From Minwuia sp. (GTDB lineage: Bacteria; Pseudomonadota; Alphaproteobacteria; Minwuiales; Minwuiaceae): a stretch of DNA of 64,000 bases. The DNA lies in NCBI GenBank assembly GCA_029213165.1, contig JARGNO010000014.1, positions 1 to 64,000 on the forward strand. The letters are read 5' to 3'. Positions 34,747 through 43,566 of the stretch are shown here, in pieces. The first letter of the stretch is position 1; each line of letters opens with the position of its first letter. Under the pieces are notes generated by a model. The model worked only from the letters and a program-made list of their open reading frames with translations. It did no database searches and was not told the DNA's origin. Both the position numbers and the translations under genes were made by a program.

Positions 34747-36879
34747 ATGATCGCACGGCGCGCCATACCGATATTCCTGAGTTTCGGCGAGAACATCAGC
34801 CGTGGAACGGCCGTGGCCATGGTCAGTCACGCCGCATTGCTGGCAGGTCTGGCAATCGCATCGCCGCAGCTGTTCGACAGCAAGCCGGATGACATCGGCG
34901 GCTTTCCGATCTCGATCCAGATATTTCCCGACGTCTACCGTGAACCGGTGACGGTGGAACTGGTCGATGAGAAGGACCTGTTGCCCGATCCGGAACCCGT
35001 CGCCGAGACTCCGCCCGCGCCGGAACCGGAGCCCGTCGTCGCCGAACCTGAACCTGAGCCAACCCAAGTGCTGGTGCCGGAACCGAAGACGGTCGAGGCC
35101 CCGAAGGACGCCCCCAAGATCGCCCTGCCCGATGTGCGCCAGGCCGCGATCGAGGCGGCACGGCGCTCGGAACGACCGGTCTCCGCCGGTCCTGCGCCCA
35201 TTGCCCCGAACGCCGGTGATGTGGCCCTGATCTACGAGAAGGGACCGGCGCTGACACCCAAAGAGGAATCCGGTGTCGCCGAGGTGCCTGCCAATCTGCG
35301 GCGCGGCGCCATCGAACCGGTCCGTGACATCCCGAGCGACCCGCAGGAGATCGAACGCGATATCCGCCGCACGGAAGCCCTGAAGGCTCAGGCAGAGCTC
35401 GCCGCGAAAACGGCATCGACAGATGCGGAGGCACAGGCCGCGGCCGAGCGTGCGGCGGAGTTGCAGCAACGACTGATGGACCTGGACCTTGAACTGGCAC
35501 GACTGACCCCGGACGCCGCGATCGCCGCCGCCACGCTGGAGGCTGACGGCGCGGTCGCCGCTGCCGACAAGGCACTGAAGATCGCGCAGGAGACCACGGC
35601 AGCCGTCCTGCGGGCCCGTGCCGAGACGCCGGTGACATCGCAACCGGCCCGCAAGGCGCTGGCGGACGCATCCAGGGCCGCACAGGCCGTGGCTGCCGCT
35701 GCGGAGCGGGCACAGGCGGCGGCTGAAACGGCACAGCGTGCCGCGGCAGCCGGCGCCACTGACAAGGCGCGGGAGAGCCGGTCTGCTGCCGAGACGGCGC
35801 TGTCGGATGCGGAAAAGTCCCGCAAGGTCGCGGTGGCGGCCCTGGACCAGTTGATCGAGGCGGCTGAGACTGCTGTCGCCCGCGCCGGTCCGACAGCCGA
35901 GCCGCCCGCTGCCACTGACAAGGTCGAGAGCGGGAAAAAGCCCCCGGAGCCGGAGGCCCCGCTTTCCGATGCCGAGCAGGAGCGTCTGAAGTCGGCGGTC
36001 GAACGCTACAGGAAAGCCGCAGATGCAGGCTATGCCCACGCGGAGTACAACCTTGCCAAGGCTATCGACGAAGGCAAGGGAACGAAGAAGGACCCGCAAA
36101 AATCCGCTGCCATCCTGGAGCGGCTGGCGAAACGCGGCTATCAGCCCGCCCAGGTCCGGTTGGCGGAAAAGCATCTGACCGGCGATGGTGTCGAGAAGGA
36201 CCGCAAGCGCGCCTTCGTCCTGCTGAAGATGGCTGCGGACGAAGGCAATCGCACCGCGAAACGCGCTGTGAAGGATCTGAACAAGGAAATGTCGACGGAG
36301 GAACGCCAGCAGGCCGAGATCGAGGCCGGGCGCTGGCGACGCTTCATCGAGAAGGAAAAGACGGACAGGGCCATCGCGCCGGCACAGCAGCGCCAGCTCG
36401 ACGGCGATCTGAGGCAGGCCGTGACCACAGGGAACGTGCAGCAGATTGAGGTGCTTCTCCGCTCCGGCGCCGACCCCAACGCAATTGATGCCGCCGGACG
36501 CGATGCGATCATCGCCGCATCATGGCGCGGGCGGGAGATGGTCGTGGAGTTCCTGATCGAGCGTGGCGTCGATATCGACACCAGGGATTTCGAGGGACGG
36601 ACCCCCCTGGCCTGGGCCGCGATCAACGGCTATGCATCGATCACCGAGGATCTGTTGAGCCAGCGCGCCAATCCGAACGCCGCCGATGAAGACGGTGTGA
36701 CACCGCTGATGCGCGCCGCATGGAACGGGCATGAGGATGTGGTGATGGCGCTGCTGAAGCAGGGTGCGAGCCCCGATGTCCGTGACGTCGAAGGCAAGAC
36801 AGCACGTGACCGCGCCCTTGAGGAACGCTGGGACCGTGTGGCCCGCATTCTGGAACGGCAATCAAGCTCAGCCAACTGA
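34747..36879 (+). CDS. Membrane-anchored TolA/TonB-like, Sel1 and ankyrin repeat protein
   Basis: A 710-residue protein. One N-terminal membrane helix (about 22-40) follows a short cytoplasmic start. Next is a Pro/Glu-rich spacer (about 85-120, PEPEPVVAEPEPEPTQ) like that of TonB, then an Ala/Gln/Glu-rich helical region (about 210-385) like TolA, two or three Sel1 repeats (about 415-500, e.g. YRKAADAGYAHAEYNLAKAI) and four ankyrin repeats to the end (e.g. GRTPLAWAAINGYASITEDLL). The periplasmic side is expected for the repeats. No characterised protein with this order comes to mind. The ATG has only a weak ribosome site. The preceding 34599-34746 shows no gene. Function unknown; it may be a periplasm-spanning scaffold. 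Confidence 0.8.
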   Translation: MIARRAIPIFLSFGENISRGTAVAMVSHAALLAGLAIASPQLFDSKPDDIGGFPISIQIFPDVYREPVTVELVDEKDLLPDPEPVAETPPAPEPEPVVAEPEPEPTQVLVPEPKTVEAPKDAPKIALPDVRQAAIEAARRSERPVSAGPAPIAPNAGDVALIYEKGPALTPKEESGVAEVPANLRRGAIEPVRDIPSDPQEIERDIRRTEALKAQAELAAKTASTDAEAQAAAERAAELQQRLMDLDLELARLTPDAAIAAATLEADGAVAAADKALKIAQETTAAVLRARAETPVTSQPARKALADASRAAQAVAAAAERAQAAAETAQRAAAAGATDKARESRSAAETALSDAEKSRKVAVAALDQLIEAAETAVARAGPTAEPPAATDKVESGKKPPEPEAPLSDAEQERLKSAVERYRKAADAGYAHAEYNLAKAIDEGKGTKKDPQKSAAILERLAKRGYQPAQVRLAEKHLTGDGVEKDRKRAFVLLKMAADEGNRTAKRAVKDLNKEMSTEERQQAEIEAGRWRRFIEKEKTDRAIAPAQQRQLDGDLRQAVTTGNVQQIEVLLRSGADPNAIDAAGRDAIIAASWRGREMVVEFLIERGVDIDTRDFEGRTPLAWAAINGYASITEDLLSQRANPNAADEDGVTPLMRAAWNGHEDVVMALLKQGASPDVRDVEGKTARDRALEERWDRVARILERQSSSAN

Positions 36880-36897
36880 TCCGATACCGTTCAGACG

Positions 36898-36936
36898 GAT
36901 AGTGGCATCGCAGGCCAGGCCCACGATGCCACTATC
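36898..36936. terminator. Hairpin between convergent genes
   Basis: GATAGTGGCATCG (36898-36910) pairs perfectly over 13 bases with CGATGCCACTATC (36924-36936), leaving a 13-base loop. It lies between the stop of the ankyrin protein and the stop of the MscS gene, so it could end both transcripts. There is no T-tract on either side, so Rho-independent action is not certain. Confidence 0.6.
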
Positions 36937-36984
36937 GTCAGTTGACAAGGCAGTCTTCCCGTTGGAACGGGGCGAGAGCCGGTC

Positions 36985-37818
36985 TCAGTCGGCAGCGTCC
37001 TTGATCATGTGGATGGCACGCTGCGGGAACGGGATCTCGATACCCAGCTCGTCCATCTTCTCCTTCATCGCCTGGGTGAAATCGAATTTCAGGCCCCAGT
37101 AGTCACCGGCGTTGCACCAGAGACGGATGGTGATGTCGACGGAACTGTCGCCCAGGTTGGAAACGACGATCTGCGGTGCCGGCTCCTTCAGCACCCGTGC
37201 GTCGGCCCCGGCCATCGCATTCAGGGCCTTCATGGCCTCCACATGACTGGAGCCATAGCCAATGCCAAGCACGAAGTCGCACCGGCGCGTGGCATGGTGG
37301 CTGTAGTTCTTGATCGCCGTGTTCCAGAGCGAACCGTTCGGCACGATGATGTGGACATTGTCAGCCGTGTGCATCTCGGTCACGAACAGCGACACGGAAT
37401 CGACCGTTCCGGAAACACCGCCCCCTTCGATGAAATGCCCCTGACGGAAGGGACGGAAGGCCAGGATCATCACGCCGGCGGCAAGATTGCCCAGCGTGCC
37501 CTGGAACGCCAGGCCGATGGCGAGGCCTGCGGCACCCATGACCGCGACAAAGCTGGTGGTTTCGACACCGAACTGGTCCAGCGCGGCGATGATGGTGAAG
37601 GCAATAACGCCATAGCGGGCAACGGCAGCAACAAAGTTGGTGATCAGCGGATCCGTCTTCTTCGACCGGCCCAGCATGCTGCGCACGGCGCGGCCCACCC
37701 AGCCAGCGGCGATGAAGCCGACCACCAGGATGACGATGACACCAACCACCGCAATGGCATATTCCGCTGCGTAAGTGACCAGAAAATCCACTGTTTCCGA
37801 GGCTTTCTCAGAGTCCAT
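36985..37818 (-). CDS. Small-conductance mechanosensitive channel (MscS family)
   Basis: A 277-residue membrane protein. Three N-terminal helices end in the pore segment VMGAAGLAIGLAFQGTLGNLAAGVMILAFRPFRQGHFIEGGGV, the classic MscS TM3 with its Gly/Ala packing, followed by the beta domain (IIVPNGSLWNTAIKNYS) and the alpha/beta C-terminal domain. Channels of this class open on hypo-osmotic shock. It follows the AsmA gene by 32 bases and is probably co-transcribed with it. Confidence 0.92.
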   Translation of the reverse strand: MDSEKASETVDFLVTYAAEYAIAVVGVIVILVVGFIAAGWVGRAVRSMLGRSKKTDPLITNFVAAVARYGVIAFTIIAALDQFGVETTSFVAVMGAAGLAIGLAFQGTLGNLAAGVMILAFRPFRQGHFIEGGGVSGTVDSVSLFVTEMHTADNVHIIVPNGSLWNTAIKNYSHHATRRCDFVLGIGYGSSHVEAMKALNAMAGADARVLKEPAPQIVVSNLGDSSVDITIRLWCNAGDYWGLKFDFTQAMKEKMDELGIEIPFPQRAIHMIKDAAD

Positions 37819-37850
37819 TTCTTGTATCCTTGTTTTCTTGACAGAGCGGG

Positions 37851-39953
37851 TCAGTCAGTACCGAACAGCCCCTTGAGTTTCTTCGCTGCGCCCTCGACCG
37901 GATTGGCGGATTCCTTTGCCGACCCATCTGCAGATGCGCCTTCGTCGTTCGCGGCCTTGCCTCCGCCGGTCACACTGTCGAGCAATCCCTTGACGGCACT
38001 TCCGCCGCCTTCGGTCACGCCCTTCACCACGCCACCAGCGCCATCGATGACACCTTTCACGGCATCGCCCGGGGCTTCAATGACGCCGCGGACAACACCT
38101 TCCAGATCCGGCTGGATCGACGGATCATCCAGGCTGCCCTTGATCAGGATCGGCACGCCAAGGCCACCCGCGCTCTTGGCCCCCTGCCCTGCAAGGCTGG
38201 CCACCAGCTTTGGCAGCACGCGATAGTCGATCTGGCGTGGCGGCAGGGACACGGTGCCCTTGCCGGTCACGCGCAGCAGCGGTGCGTTCATCATCAGGTC
38301 CGGATTGTTGATGACACCGTTCTTCGCGGTCCAGGTCGCCGAGATCTCGGCGAAGTCGGTCTTCTCGGCCTTGTCGTAGTCAAGATCGAGACTGGCGGTG
38401 GAGATGCCACGTACCGCTGCCGCCAGGTTGTAGCCGATGATCGCGCCATCCCGCACGGTCAGCCCGCCGGTACCATTCAGTGCGGAAACGATCTGCCTCT
38501 CCGAAGCGCCGACCGTTGTCATGTCGACAGCCATCTCGACCGTGCCCAGGAAATCACCGAAGTCGGCGAACTGCTGCAGCATCGGCTGGGCCTGAATGCC
38601 CTGTCCGTTCAGCTTCATGGCGAACTTCGGCGCAGCACCACGGCGGTCAATGCTGACCGCACCGGTTGCGTCGCCGTCATAGAGACCAAGCTTCGCAATC
38701 GTCAGATTGGTCCGCTTGCCTTCCGATACCAGCTTGATATCGGTTGCCGCCGTATCGACGATCCCGGTCTTGATCGAGTCTGCCGCGATGTGCAGATCGA
38801 CATCCGCAGCGTCCAGACCCGAAAGATCAATGGGATCATCGGACCAGTCCCTGGAACCACCAGCAGGGGCTGCGGCACTGTCGGACGAACCGACACCTTC
38901 CTTGGCCTCTGCCGGCATGTAGGGCCGCAGGTCCAGGTCGCCACCGGCAAGATCCGCGAACAGGGACGGACGGGCACCGGCAAGTCCGGCACGGATCGCA
39001 CCGGTCAGGCGGTTCCCGTCAAACCCGATTGCGGCATCGCTCAACGCCACCGCTGTCGGGCTGCCGGTCACATTTGCATCGAGAGAGATGGAGGACGGCA
39101 GCTTGACCTCCGGCCCCATGGCCGCGCCGACCCAGGCAAGCAACTCACCCAGCTTGTCAGCCGTCACCGTCAGTCGGCCAGCGCCCTTGGGTGCGGTTCC
39201 GGCCGACGCGGTGCCATTGAAATCGACCTTGAACAGGTCGCCGCTCTCCGCCGTCAGCCGCAGGGCCGTTTCCTGTCCGGCGGCAATCGCCTGAGGCTTG
39301 TCGACATGGGCGACAACCGTGACCTGACGGCCCTGCCATTCGGCACTGGCTTCCATGTCGAAGGGACCGGCAAAGTCAGGCAGTGACAGCTTCGCATTCA
39401 CGCCTTTCAGTTCCTGGCGCTGACCGGTCTGGGCATCCAGGTAGACGAAGGTCGCATTCTCCAGGCGCACGTCATCCAGCCGCAGGGCAAGGTCCCCACC
39501 GCCACCACCGCCACCGGAACCACCGCCGGAACTGTCCGACGTGGCAGGGGCCACAGCACCCGCTGGCGGGTCGAATTCAAAGTTGAAACGGCCCTTGGCA
39601 TCCTTCTCGACCGCGATCACCGGCTCCACCAGAACGAACCGCTTGATCACCACGTCTCCGGAGATTGCCGCCATCAGGTCAACCTGAATATCGGCGGACT
39701 TGATGCGAATCAGATCCTCCGCCTCTCCACCCGGCGCATTGCTCAGGGCGACTTCAGGCAAGGTCAGTGCAACATCGGGGAAGATCGAGAAACTGGGGTC
39801 GCCATTGACCGTGAGCTTTCGCCCGGTGGCTCCCTCCACCTCTTCCTTGACGTAATCGACAAGGGTGGAGGTCGGCACGACAAACGGCACGATGATGACA
39901 ATTGCCACCAGCAGAACCAGAATGACTCCGATAGCGATAAGGACGCGTTTCAT
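37851..39953 (-). CDS. AsmA family protein
   Basis: A 700-residue protein with one N-terminal membrane helix (MKRVLIAIGVILVLLVAIVIIVPFVV) and a long periplasmic beta-rich region of AsmA type. SIFPDVALTLPEVALSN near the start and RDGAIIGYNLAAAVRGI and PDLMMNAPLLRVTGKGTVSLP near the end are family segments. A poly-Gly linker (GGGSGGGGGGG) lies at about residues 144-154. AsmA proteins are linked to outer-membrane lipid transport. The C-terminal tail is Gly/Ala/Lys rich (after residue 640). It precedes mscS in the same operon. Confidence 0.9.
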   Translation of the reverse strand: MKRVLIAIGVILVLLVAIVIIVPFVVPTSTLVDYVKEEVEGATGRKLTVNGDPSFSIFPDVALTLPEVALSNAPGGEAEDLIRIKSADIQVDLMAAISGDVVIKRFVLVEPVIAVEKDAKGRFNFEFDPPAGAVAPATSDSSGGGSGGGGGGGDLALRLDDVRLENATFVYLDAQTGQRQELKGVNAKLSLPDFAGPFDMEASAEWQGRQVTVVAHVDKPQAIAAGQETALRLTAESGDLFKVDFNGTASAGTAPKGAGRLTVTADKLGELLAWVGAAMGPEVKLPSSISLDANVTGSPTAVALSDAAIGFDGNRLTGAIRAGLAGARPSLFADLAGGDLDLRPYMPAEAKEGVGSSDSAAAPAGGSRDWSDDPIDLSGLDAADVDLHIAADSIKTGIVDTAATDIKLVSEGKRTNLTIAKLGLYDGDATGAVSIDRRGAAPKFAMKLNGQGIQAQPMLQQFADFGDFLGTVEMAVDMTTVGASERQIVSALNGTGGLTVRDGAIIGYNLAAAVRGISTASLDLDYDKAEKTDFAEISATWTAKNGVINNPDLMMNAPLLRVTGKGTVSLPPRQIDYRVLPKLVASLAGQGAKSAGGLGVPILIKGSLDDPSIQPDLEGVVRGVIEAPGDAVKGVIDGAGGVVKGVTEGGGSAVKGLLDSVTGGGKAANDEGASADGSAKESANPVEGAAKKLKGLFGTD

Positions 39954-40013
39954 CGGTTTCCCCTAATTTGGAACTCGTTTCACTTTTTCGACTGCCATTT
40001 CGCACCTGTCAAA

Positions 40014-40053
40014 CCTTCGCGCAGCCTGTCACAGGCTTCACACAGGGCGAAGG
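40014..40053. promoter_or_regulatory. Nested palindromes between asmA and a NUDIX gene
   Basis: CCTTCGC (40014-40020) pairs with GCGAAGG (40047-40053), and inside it AGCCTGT (40023-40029) pairs with ACAGGCT (40031-40037) around one base. The region is the shared upstream zone of the asmA operon (minus) and a NUDIX gene (plus), so it could be an operator or a cruciform. No regulator can be named. Confidence 0.35.
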
Positions 40054-40211
40054 CTCGCATTTCCACAGTTCTGTGACGACATTAGCAGAATGTGTGCCGA
40101 CATTCGCATGATGCCTGCCGACGCGCCCCATCCCTTCCGCTTCTGCGCTTCCGGTTGATGAACGGCTGGCTTATGGTCGCCGCTGGCCGAGACAACCCTG
40201 GGGAGGACAAG

Positions 40212-41048
40212 ATGTCGAAAGGCAATGTACTGGCAAGCGGCGCGGATCTGAGCGGCAAATACGCGGATGTCGTGCCGCGCCCGGCCAGCAGCATCCTGCT
40301 CATCCGGGATACCGAAGCCGGGCTGGAAGTCTTCATGGTGAAACGCCACCACAAGATCGACTTCGCTTCCGGCGCGATGGTGTTTCCCGGCGGCAAGGTG
40401 GATCCTGAGGACAGCGATGCGGAAGCGCGCGCCGCAACCATCGGCGCCGAGCATTTCGACGACACGCAACTGGGCTTTCGTGTGTCTGCGATCCGGGAAG
40501 CGTTCGAGGAAACGGGTGTGCTGATTGCCACCCAGAAGGATGGCAGTGAACTCACCGCCGCACGGACCAATGAACTGAAGGACCGCTACGCCGCCCGCCT
40601 GGAGAAGAACCAGGTCACCATGGGCCAGATGGCGACAGCGGAGGGTCTGGCGATCCGGGTTGATCGTCTGGAAGCCTTCGCCCACTGGATCACGCCGCCG
40701 GTGATGCCGAAGCGTTTCGACACGCCCTTCTTCATCGCCGAAGCACCTGAGGCCCAGATCGACGGAGCCCTGCATGATGGCAAGGAGGCCGTGGAGAGCG
40801 TCTGGACCACACCGGCTGCTGTCATGGAACAGGTTGACCGTGGTGAAGTCACCATGGTCTTCGCGACCCGGTTGAACCTGCAACTGCTTGGGGAAGCATC
40901 AAACGTTGCCGAGGCGATGGCCGCCGCCGCGCGGCGCACGCCGGTCATTGTCACGCCGCATGTCTATGTGAAGGACGGCCGACGGATGATCGACATTCCC
41001 GCCGACGCCGGTTTCGGCAAGGCAACCTGGGATGTGGGCGAAGGCTGA
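40212..41048 (+). CDS. NUDIX hydrolase (NUDT19-like)
   Basis: A 278-residue protein. The N-terminal strand PASSILLIRDTEAGLEVFMVKRHH leads into MVFPGGKVDPED, and, after an insertion of about 20 residues, the box continues with IREAFEETGVLI. The pattern resembles the pair at 26.3-27.7 kb, and all three are probably homologs, with this one longer at the C-terminal end (RMIDIPADAGFGKATW). ATG 40212 follows GGGAGGA. Substrate unknown. Confidence 0.88.
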   Translation: MSKGNVLASGADLSGKYADVVPRPASSILLIRDTEAGLEVFMVKRHHKIDFASGAMVFPGGKVDPEDSDAEARAATIGAEHFDDTQLGFRVSAIREAFEETGVLIATQKDGSELTAARTNELKDRYAARLEKNQVTMGQMATAEGLAIRVDRLEAFAHWITPPVMPKRFDTPFFIAEAPEAQIDGALHDGKEAVESVWTTPAAVMEQVDRGEVTMVFATRLNLQLLGEASNVAEAMAAAARRTPVIVTPHVYVKDGRRMIDIPADAGFGKATWDVGEG

Positions 41049-41093
41049 AACCGGCGCGGGCCGATCAGCCCGGCGCATTCCACAATACATAAA

Positions 41094-41125
41094 AAAGAGC
41101 CGCGCCCTTTCGGAGACGGCTCTTT
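41094..41125. terminator. Bidirectional Rho-independent terminator
   Basis: AAAGAGCCG (41094-41102) pairs with CGGCTCTTT (41117-41125). On the minus strand the stem is followed by a run of six T residues, so it would efficiently end the leuD-leuB transcript, and on the plus strand by TTTCTC, so it could also end the NUDIX transcript. The rest of 41126-41288 shows no gene. Confidence 0.85.
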
Positions 41126-41288
41126 CTCAGCTTGTTCTGCGTACAGGAGCGGTGCTCTTGAACGGCTCCGTCTCCCTGCGCCCCTCCCAAGACTCGGGCA
41201 AAGCTGATGAAACGTTACCCGCATAGAATGCGTGACGCAACGTCAAGATACTTGTCGATGCACAAATATCTATCGCACTGCCTCAACT

Positions 41289-42401
41289 TCAGGCAGCCAG
41301 CTTGTCGAGTTCCTTGAGCAGCGCGTCTGACATGGTTGCCGTCGAGACCTGAGCCATGCCCTGGGCCATGATGTCGGCAGTGCGGAGGCCACGCGCGAGC
41401 ACGTTGTTCACCGCCGTCTCGATCAGGTCCGCATCCTCCGGCAGGTCGAAGGTGTAGCGCAGCGACATGGCATAGGACAGCAGGGTGGCCAGCGGGTTGG
41501 CCTTGCCCTGTCCGGCAATGTCCGGCGCGGAGCCATGCACCGGTTCGTAGAGGGACTTGCGGCGACCGGTCTCGTCAACATCACCCAGCGAGGCGGAGGG
41601 CAACATGCCGAGCGAGCCCGTCAGCATCGCCGCCGTGTCGGACAGCATGTCGCCGAACAGGTTGTCGGTGACGATGACATCGAACTGCTTCGGCGCGCGG
41701 ACCAGCTGCATCGAGCAATTGTCCGCATACATGTGGCTGAGTTCGACATCGGAGAAGGATTCCGCATGCAGCTTCGTCACTTCCTCGCGCCAGAGCACGC
41801 CGGATTCCATGACGTTGGCCTTCTCGACGGAGCAGACCTTGTTGCCCCGCTTGCGCGCCAGGTCGAAGGCGACGGCGGCAACGCGGCGGATCTCGGAGGT
41901 CGTGTAGACCTGCGTGTTGATCCCGCGGCGCTCTCCGTTCGGCAGATCCTCGATCCCGCGCGGTTCGCCGAAATACACACCACCCGTCAATTCGCGGATG
42001 ATCATGATGTCCAGCCCTTCGATCACGTCCCGCTTCAGGGTCGAGGCATCGACCAGCGGCGCGAAGCAGAGTGCGGGACGCAGGTTGGCGTAGAGGCCCA
42101 GATCCTTGCGCAGGCGCAGCAGACCGCGTTCCGGTTTCTGCGCGAACGGCAGGTCATCCCACTTCGGGCCGCCGACAGCACCCAGCAGGACCGCGTCCGA
42201 ATTCATGGCGGTATCCACCACCTTGTCGGTCACGGGGATGCCGTGCTTGTCGATCGACGCACCGCCGACCAGATCCTCGGTCACGTCGAAGCTGACGGCG
42301 CGACGGTGATCCATCCAGTCGATCACCTTGCGCACGACACTCATCACTTCAGGTCCGATACCGTCGCCGGGCAGCATCAGCAGCTTGCGGTTGGATGCCA
42401 T
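41289..42401 (-). CDS. leuB: 3-isopropylmalate dehydrogenase
   Basis: A 370-residue enzyme of leucine synthesis, oxidising 3-isopropylmalate with [15 protein letters not shown] is the N-terminal motif, [11 protein letters not shown] and [21 protein letters not shown] surround the active site, and [26 protein letters not shown] is the isocitrate/isopropylmalate dehydrogenase signature. It follows leuD by 29 bases on the same strand. leuC, usually next to leuD, is not in this window. Confidence 0.97.
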   Translation of the reverse strand: MASNRKLLMLPGDGIGPEVMSVVRKVIDWMDHRRAVSFDVTEDLVGGASIDKHGIPVTDKVVDTAMNSDAVLLGAVGGPKWDDLPFAQKPERGLLRLRKDLGLYANLRPALCFAPLVDASTLKRDVIEGLDIMIIRELTGGVYFGEPRGIEDLPNGERRGINTQVYTTSEIRRVAAVAFDLARKRGNKVCSVEKANVMESGVLWREEVTKLHAESFSDVELSHMYADNCSMQLVRAPKQFDVIVTDNLFGDMLSDTAAMLTGSLGMLPSASLGDVDETGRRKSLYEPVHGSAPDIAGQGKANPLATLLSYAMSLRYTFDLPEDADLIETAVNNVLARGLRTADIMAQGMAQVSTATMSDALLKELDKLAA

Positions 42402-42430
42402 GGTCTCAATTCCTCCAGTATGGTCGTGCG

Positions 42431-43045
42431 TCAGGATGCGGCGCGATAAAGCCAGGGCGCGCTGCTCTTCTGCTGGGCCTCGAAGCCATCAATGGCTTCG
42501 CCGCGCTGCATCGTCAGGCCGATGTCGTCCAGGCCATTGAGCAGGCAATGCTTGCGGAACGGATCAATCTCGAAGCGGAAGGTCTTGCCATTGGAGGCGA
42601 AGACGGTCTGGCTTTCCAGATCGACCTCGATCTCCAGGCCTTCTGCCGCGTCGGCCAGCAGATACTCGATGGCATCCTTCGGCAGCGGCACGGCCAGAAT
42701 GCCGTTCTTCGAGCAGTTGTTGTAGAAGATGTCGGCAAAGCTCTCCGCGATCACGCAGCGGATGCCGAAATCGAGCAGCGCCCAGGGCGCGTGTTCACGG
42801 CTGGAACCGCAGCCGAAATTGTCGCCCGCGACCAGGATCTCGGCCTTCCGGTAGGGTTCCCTGTTCAGCACGAAATCAGGGATCTCGGTCACACCATCGG
42901 TATAGCGCATCTCGTCGAACAGGTGCTTGCCCAGTCCCGAACGCTTGATCGTCTTCAGGAACTGCTTCGGAATGATCATGTCGGTATCGATGTTGGCAAT
43001 CTTCATCGGCGCCGCAGTCGCCTTCAGGCGGTCGAATTTCTGCAT
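42431..43045 (-). CDS. leuD: 3-isopropylmalate dehydratase, small subunit
   Basis: A 204-residue swivel-domain subunit that completes the isomerisation of 2- to 3-isopropylmalate together with Leu[23 protein letters not shown] near the start and [17 protein letters not shown] (active-site loop) are diagnostic. The start at 43045 is preceded by GGGAGCC on the minus strand. It is separated from its usual partner leuC, which must lie elsewhere, but stays with leuB. Confidence 0.97.
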   Translation of the reverse strand: MQKFDRLKATAAPMKIANIDTDMIIPKQFLKTIKRSGLGKHLFDEMRYTDGVTEIPDFVLNREPYRKAEILVAGDNFGCGSSREHAPWALLDFGIRCVIAESFADIFYNNCSKNGILAVPLPKDAIEYLLADAAEGLEIEVDLESQTVFASNGKTFRFEIDPFRKHCLLNGLDDIGLTMQRGEAIDGFEAQQKSSAPWLYRAAS

Positions 43046-43131
43046 GGTTCGGGCTCCCTCTCCGTTCGCGCGTTGTCATAGCGCCAGCCAGTGCATAGTT
43101 AAAGTGCCAAGCAACACGGGAGAAGCCTGCC

Positions 43132-43458
43132 ATGTCACAACCTGACGCCGAATTCCCCGGAGGCCACGACACCGCAACGGCCCGATATCAGGCCAATGCC
43201 CGGTCAACGCTGATCGCCTATCTGCTCTGGTTCTTCCTCGGCTGGCTTGGCCTGCATCGTTTCTATCTCGGCCGGGTGTTCTCAGGAATCATCATGCTGC
43301 TGCTCTGGGGTGCCGGAACCGGCCTTGCCGTGGTCTTCATCGGCTACCTGCTGCTGGTACCCTGGGCCATCTGGTGGTGCCTCGACGCCCTGCTGATCCC
43401 CGGCATGGTCCGCGCGGAGAACAACGCCGTCGTGGACCGGATCGAACGCGGGAACTGA
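43132..43458 (+). CDS. TM2-domain membrane protein
   Basis: A 108-residue protein with two membrane helices (STLIAYLLWFFLGWLGLHRFYLG and GIIMLLLWGAGTGLAVVFIGYLLLV). GWLGLHRFYLGR between them is the TM2 motif, and the C-terminal half holds a third hydrophobic stretch. Function unknown. ATG 43132 begins a polar N-terminus of about 25 residues. It is divergent from leuD. The hairpin repeat copy 2 starts 10 bases after its stop. Confidence 0.85.
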   Translation: MSQPDAEFPGGHDTATARYQANARSTLIAYLLWFFLGWLGLHRFYLGRVFSGIIMLLLWGAGTGLAVVFIGYLLLVPWAIWWCLDALLIPGMVRAENNAVVDRIERGN

Positions 43459-43467
43459 CTGATTGCG

Positions 43468-43553
43468 GATCGTTCCACCCCTCTCCCCCTCCTGGCCACC
43501 CATTTCAGGATACTTGCGTGGGTGGCCGGGACGGGGAGAGGGGTGGAACGGCC
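43468..43553. repeat. Hairpin repeat element, copy 2
   Basis: GATCGTTCCACCCCTCTCCC and following bases (43468-43501) pair with the arm at 43519-43553 with only two or three mismatches. The 18-base loop reads ATTTCAGGATACTTGCGT, starting with the same 11 bases as the copy 1 loop on its minus strand. The inner arm CTGGCCACCC also matches copy 1. It lies between the convergent TM2 gene and sulfatase gene and may end both transcripts. Confidence 0.85.
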
Positions 43554-43566
43554 AGCGCAAAGCCTC

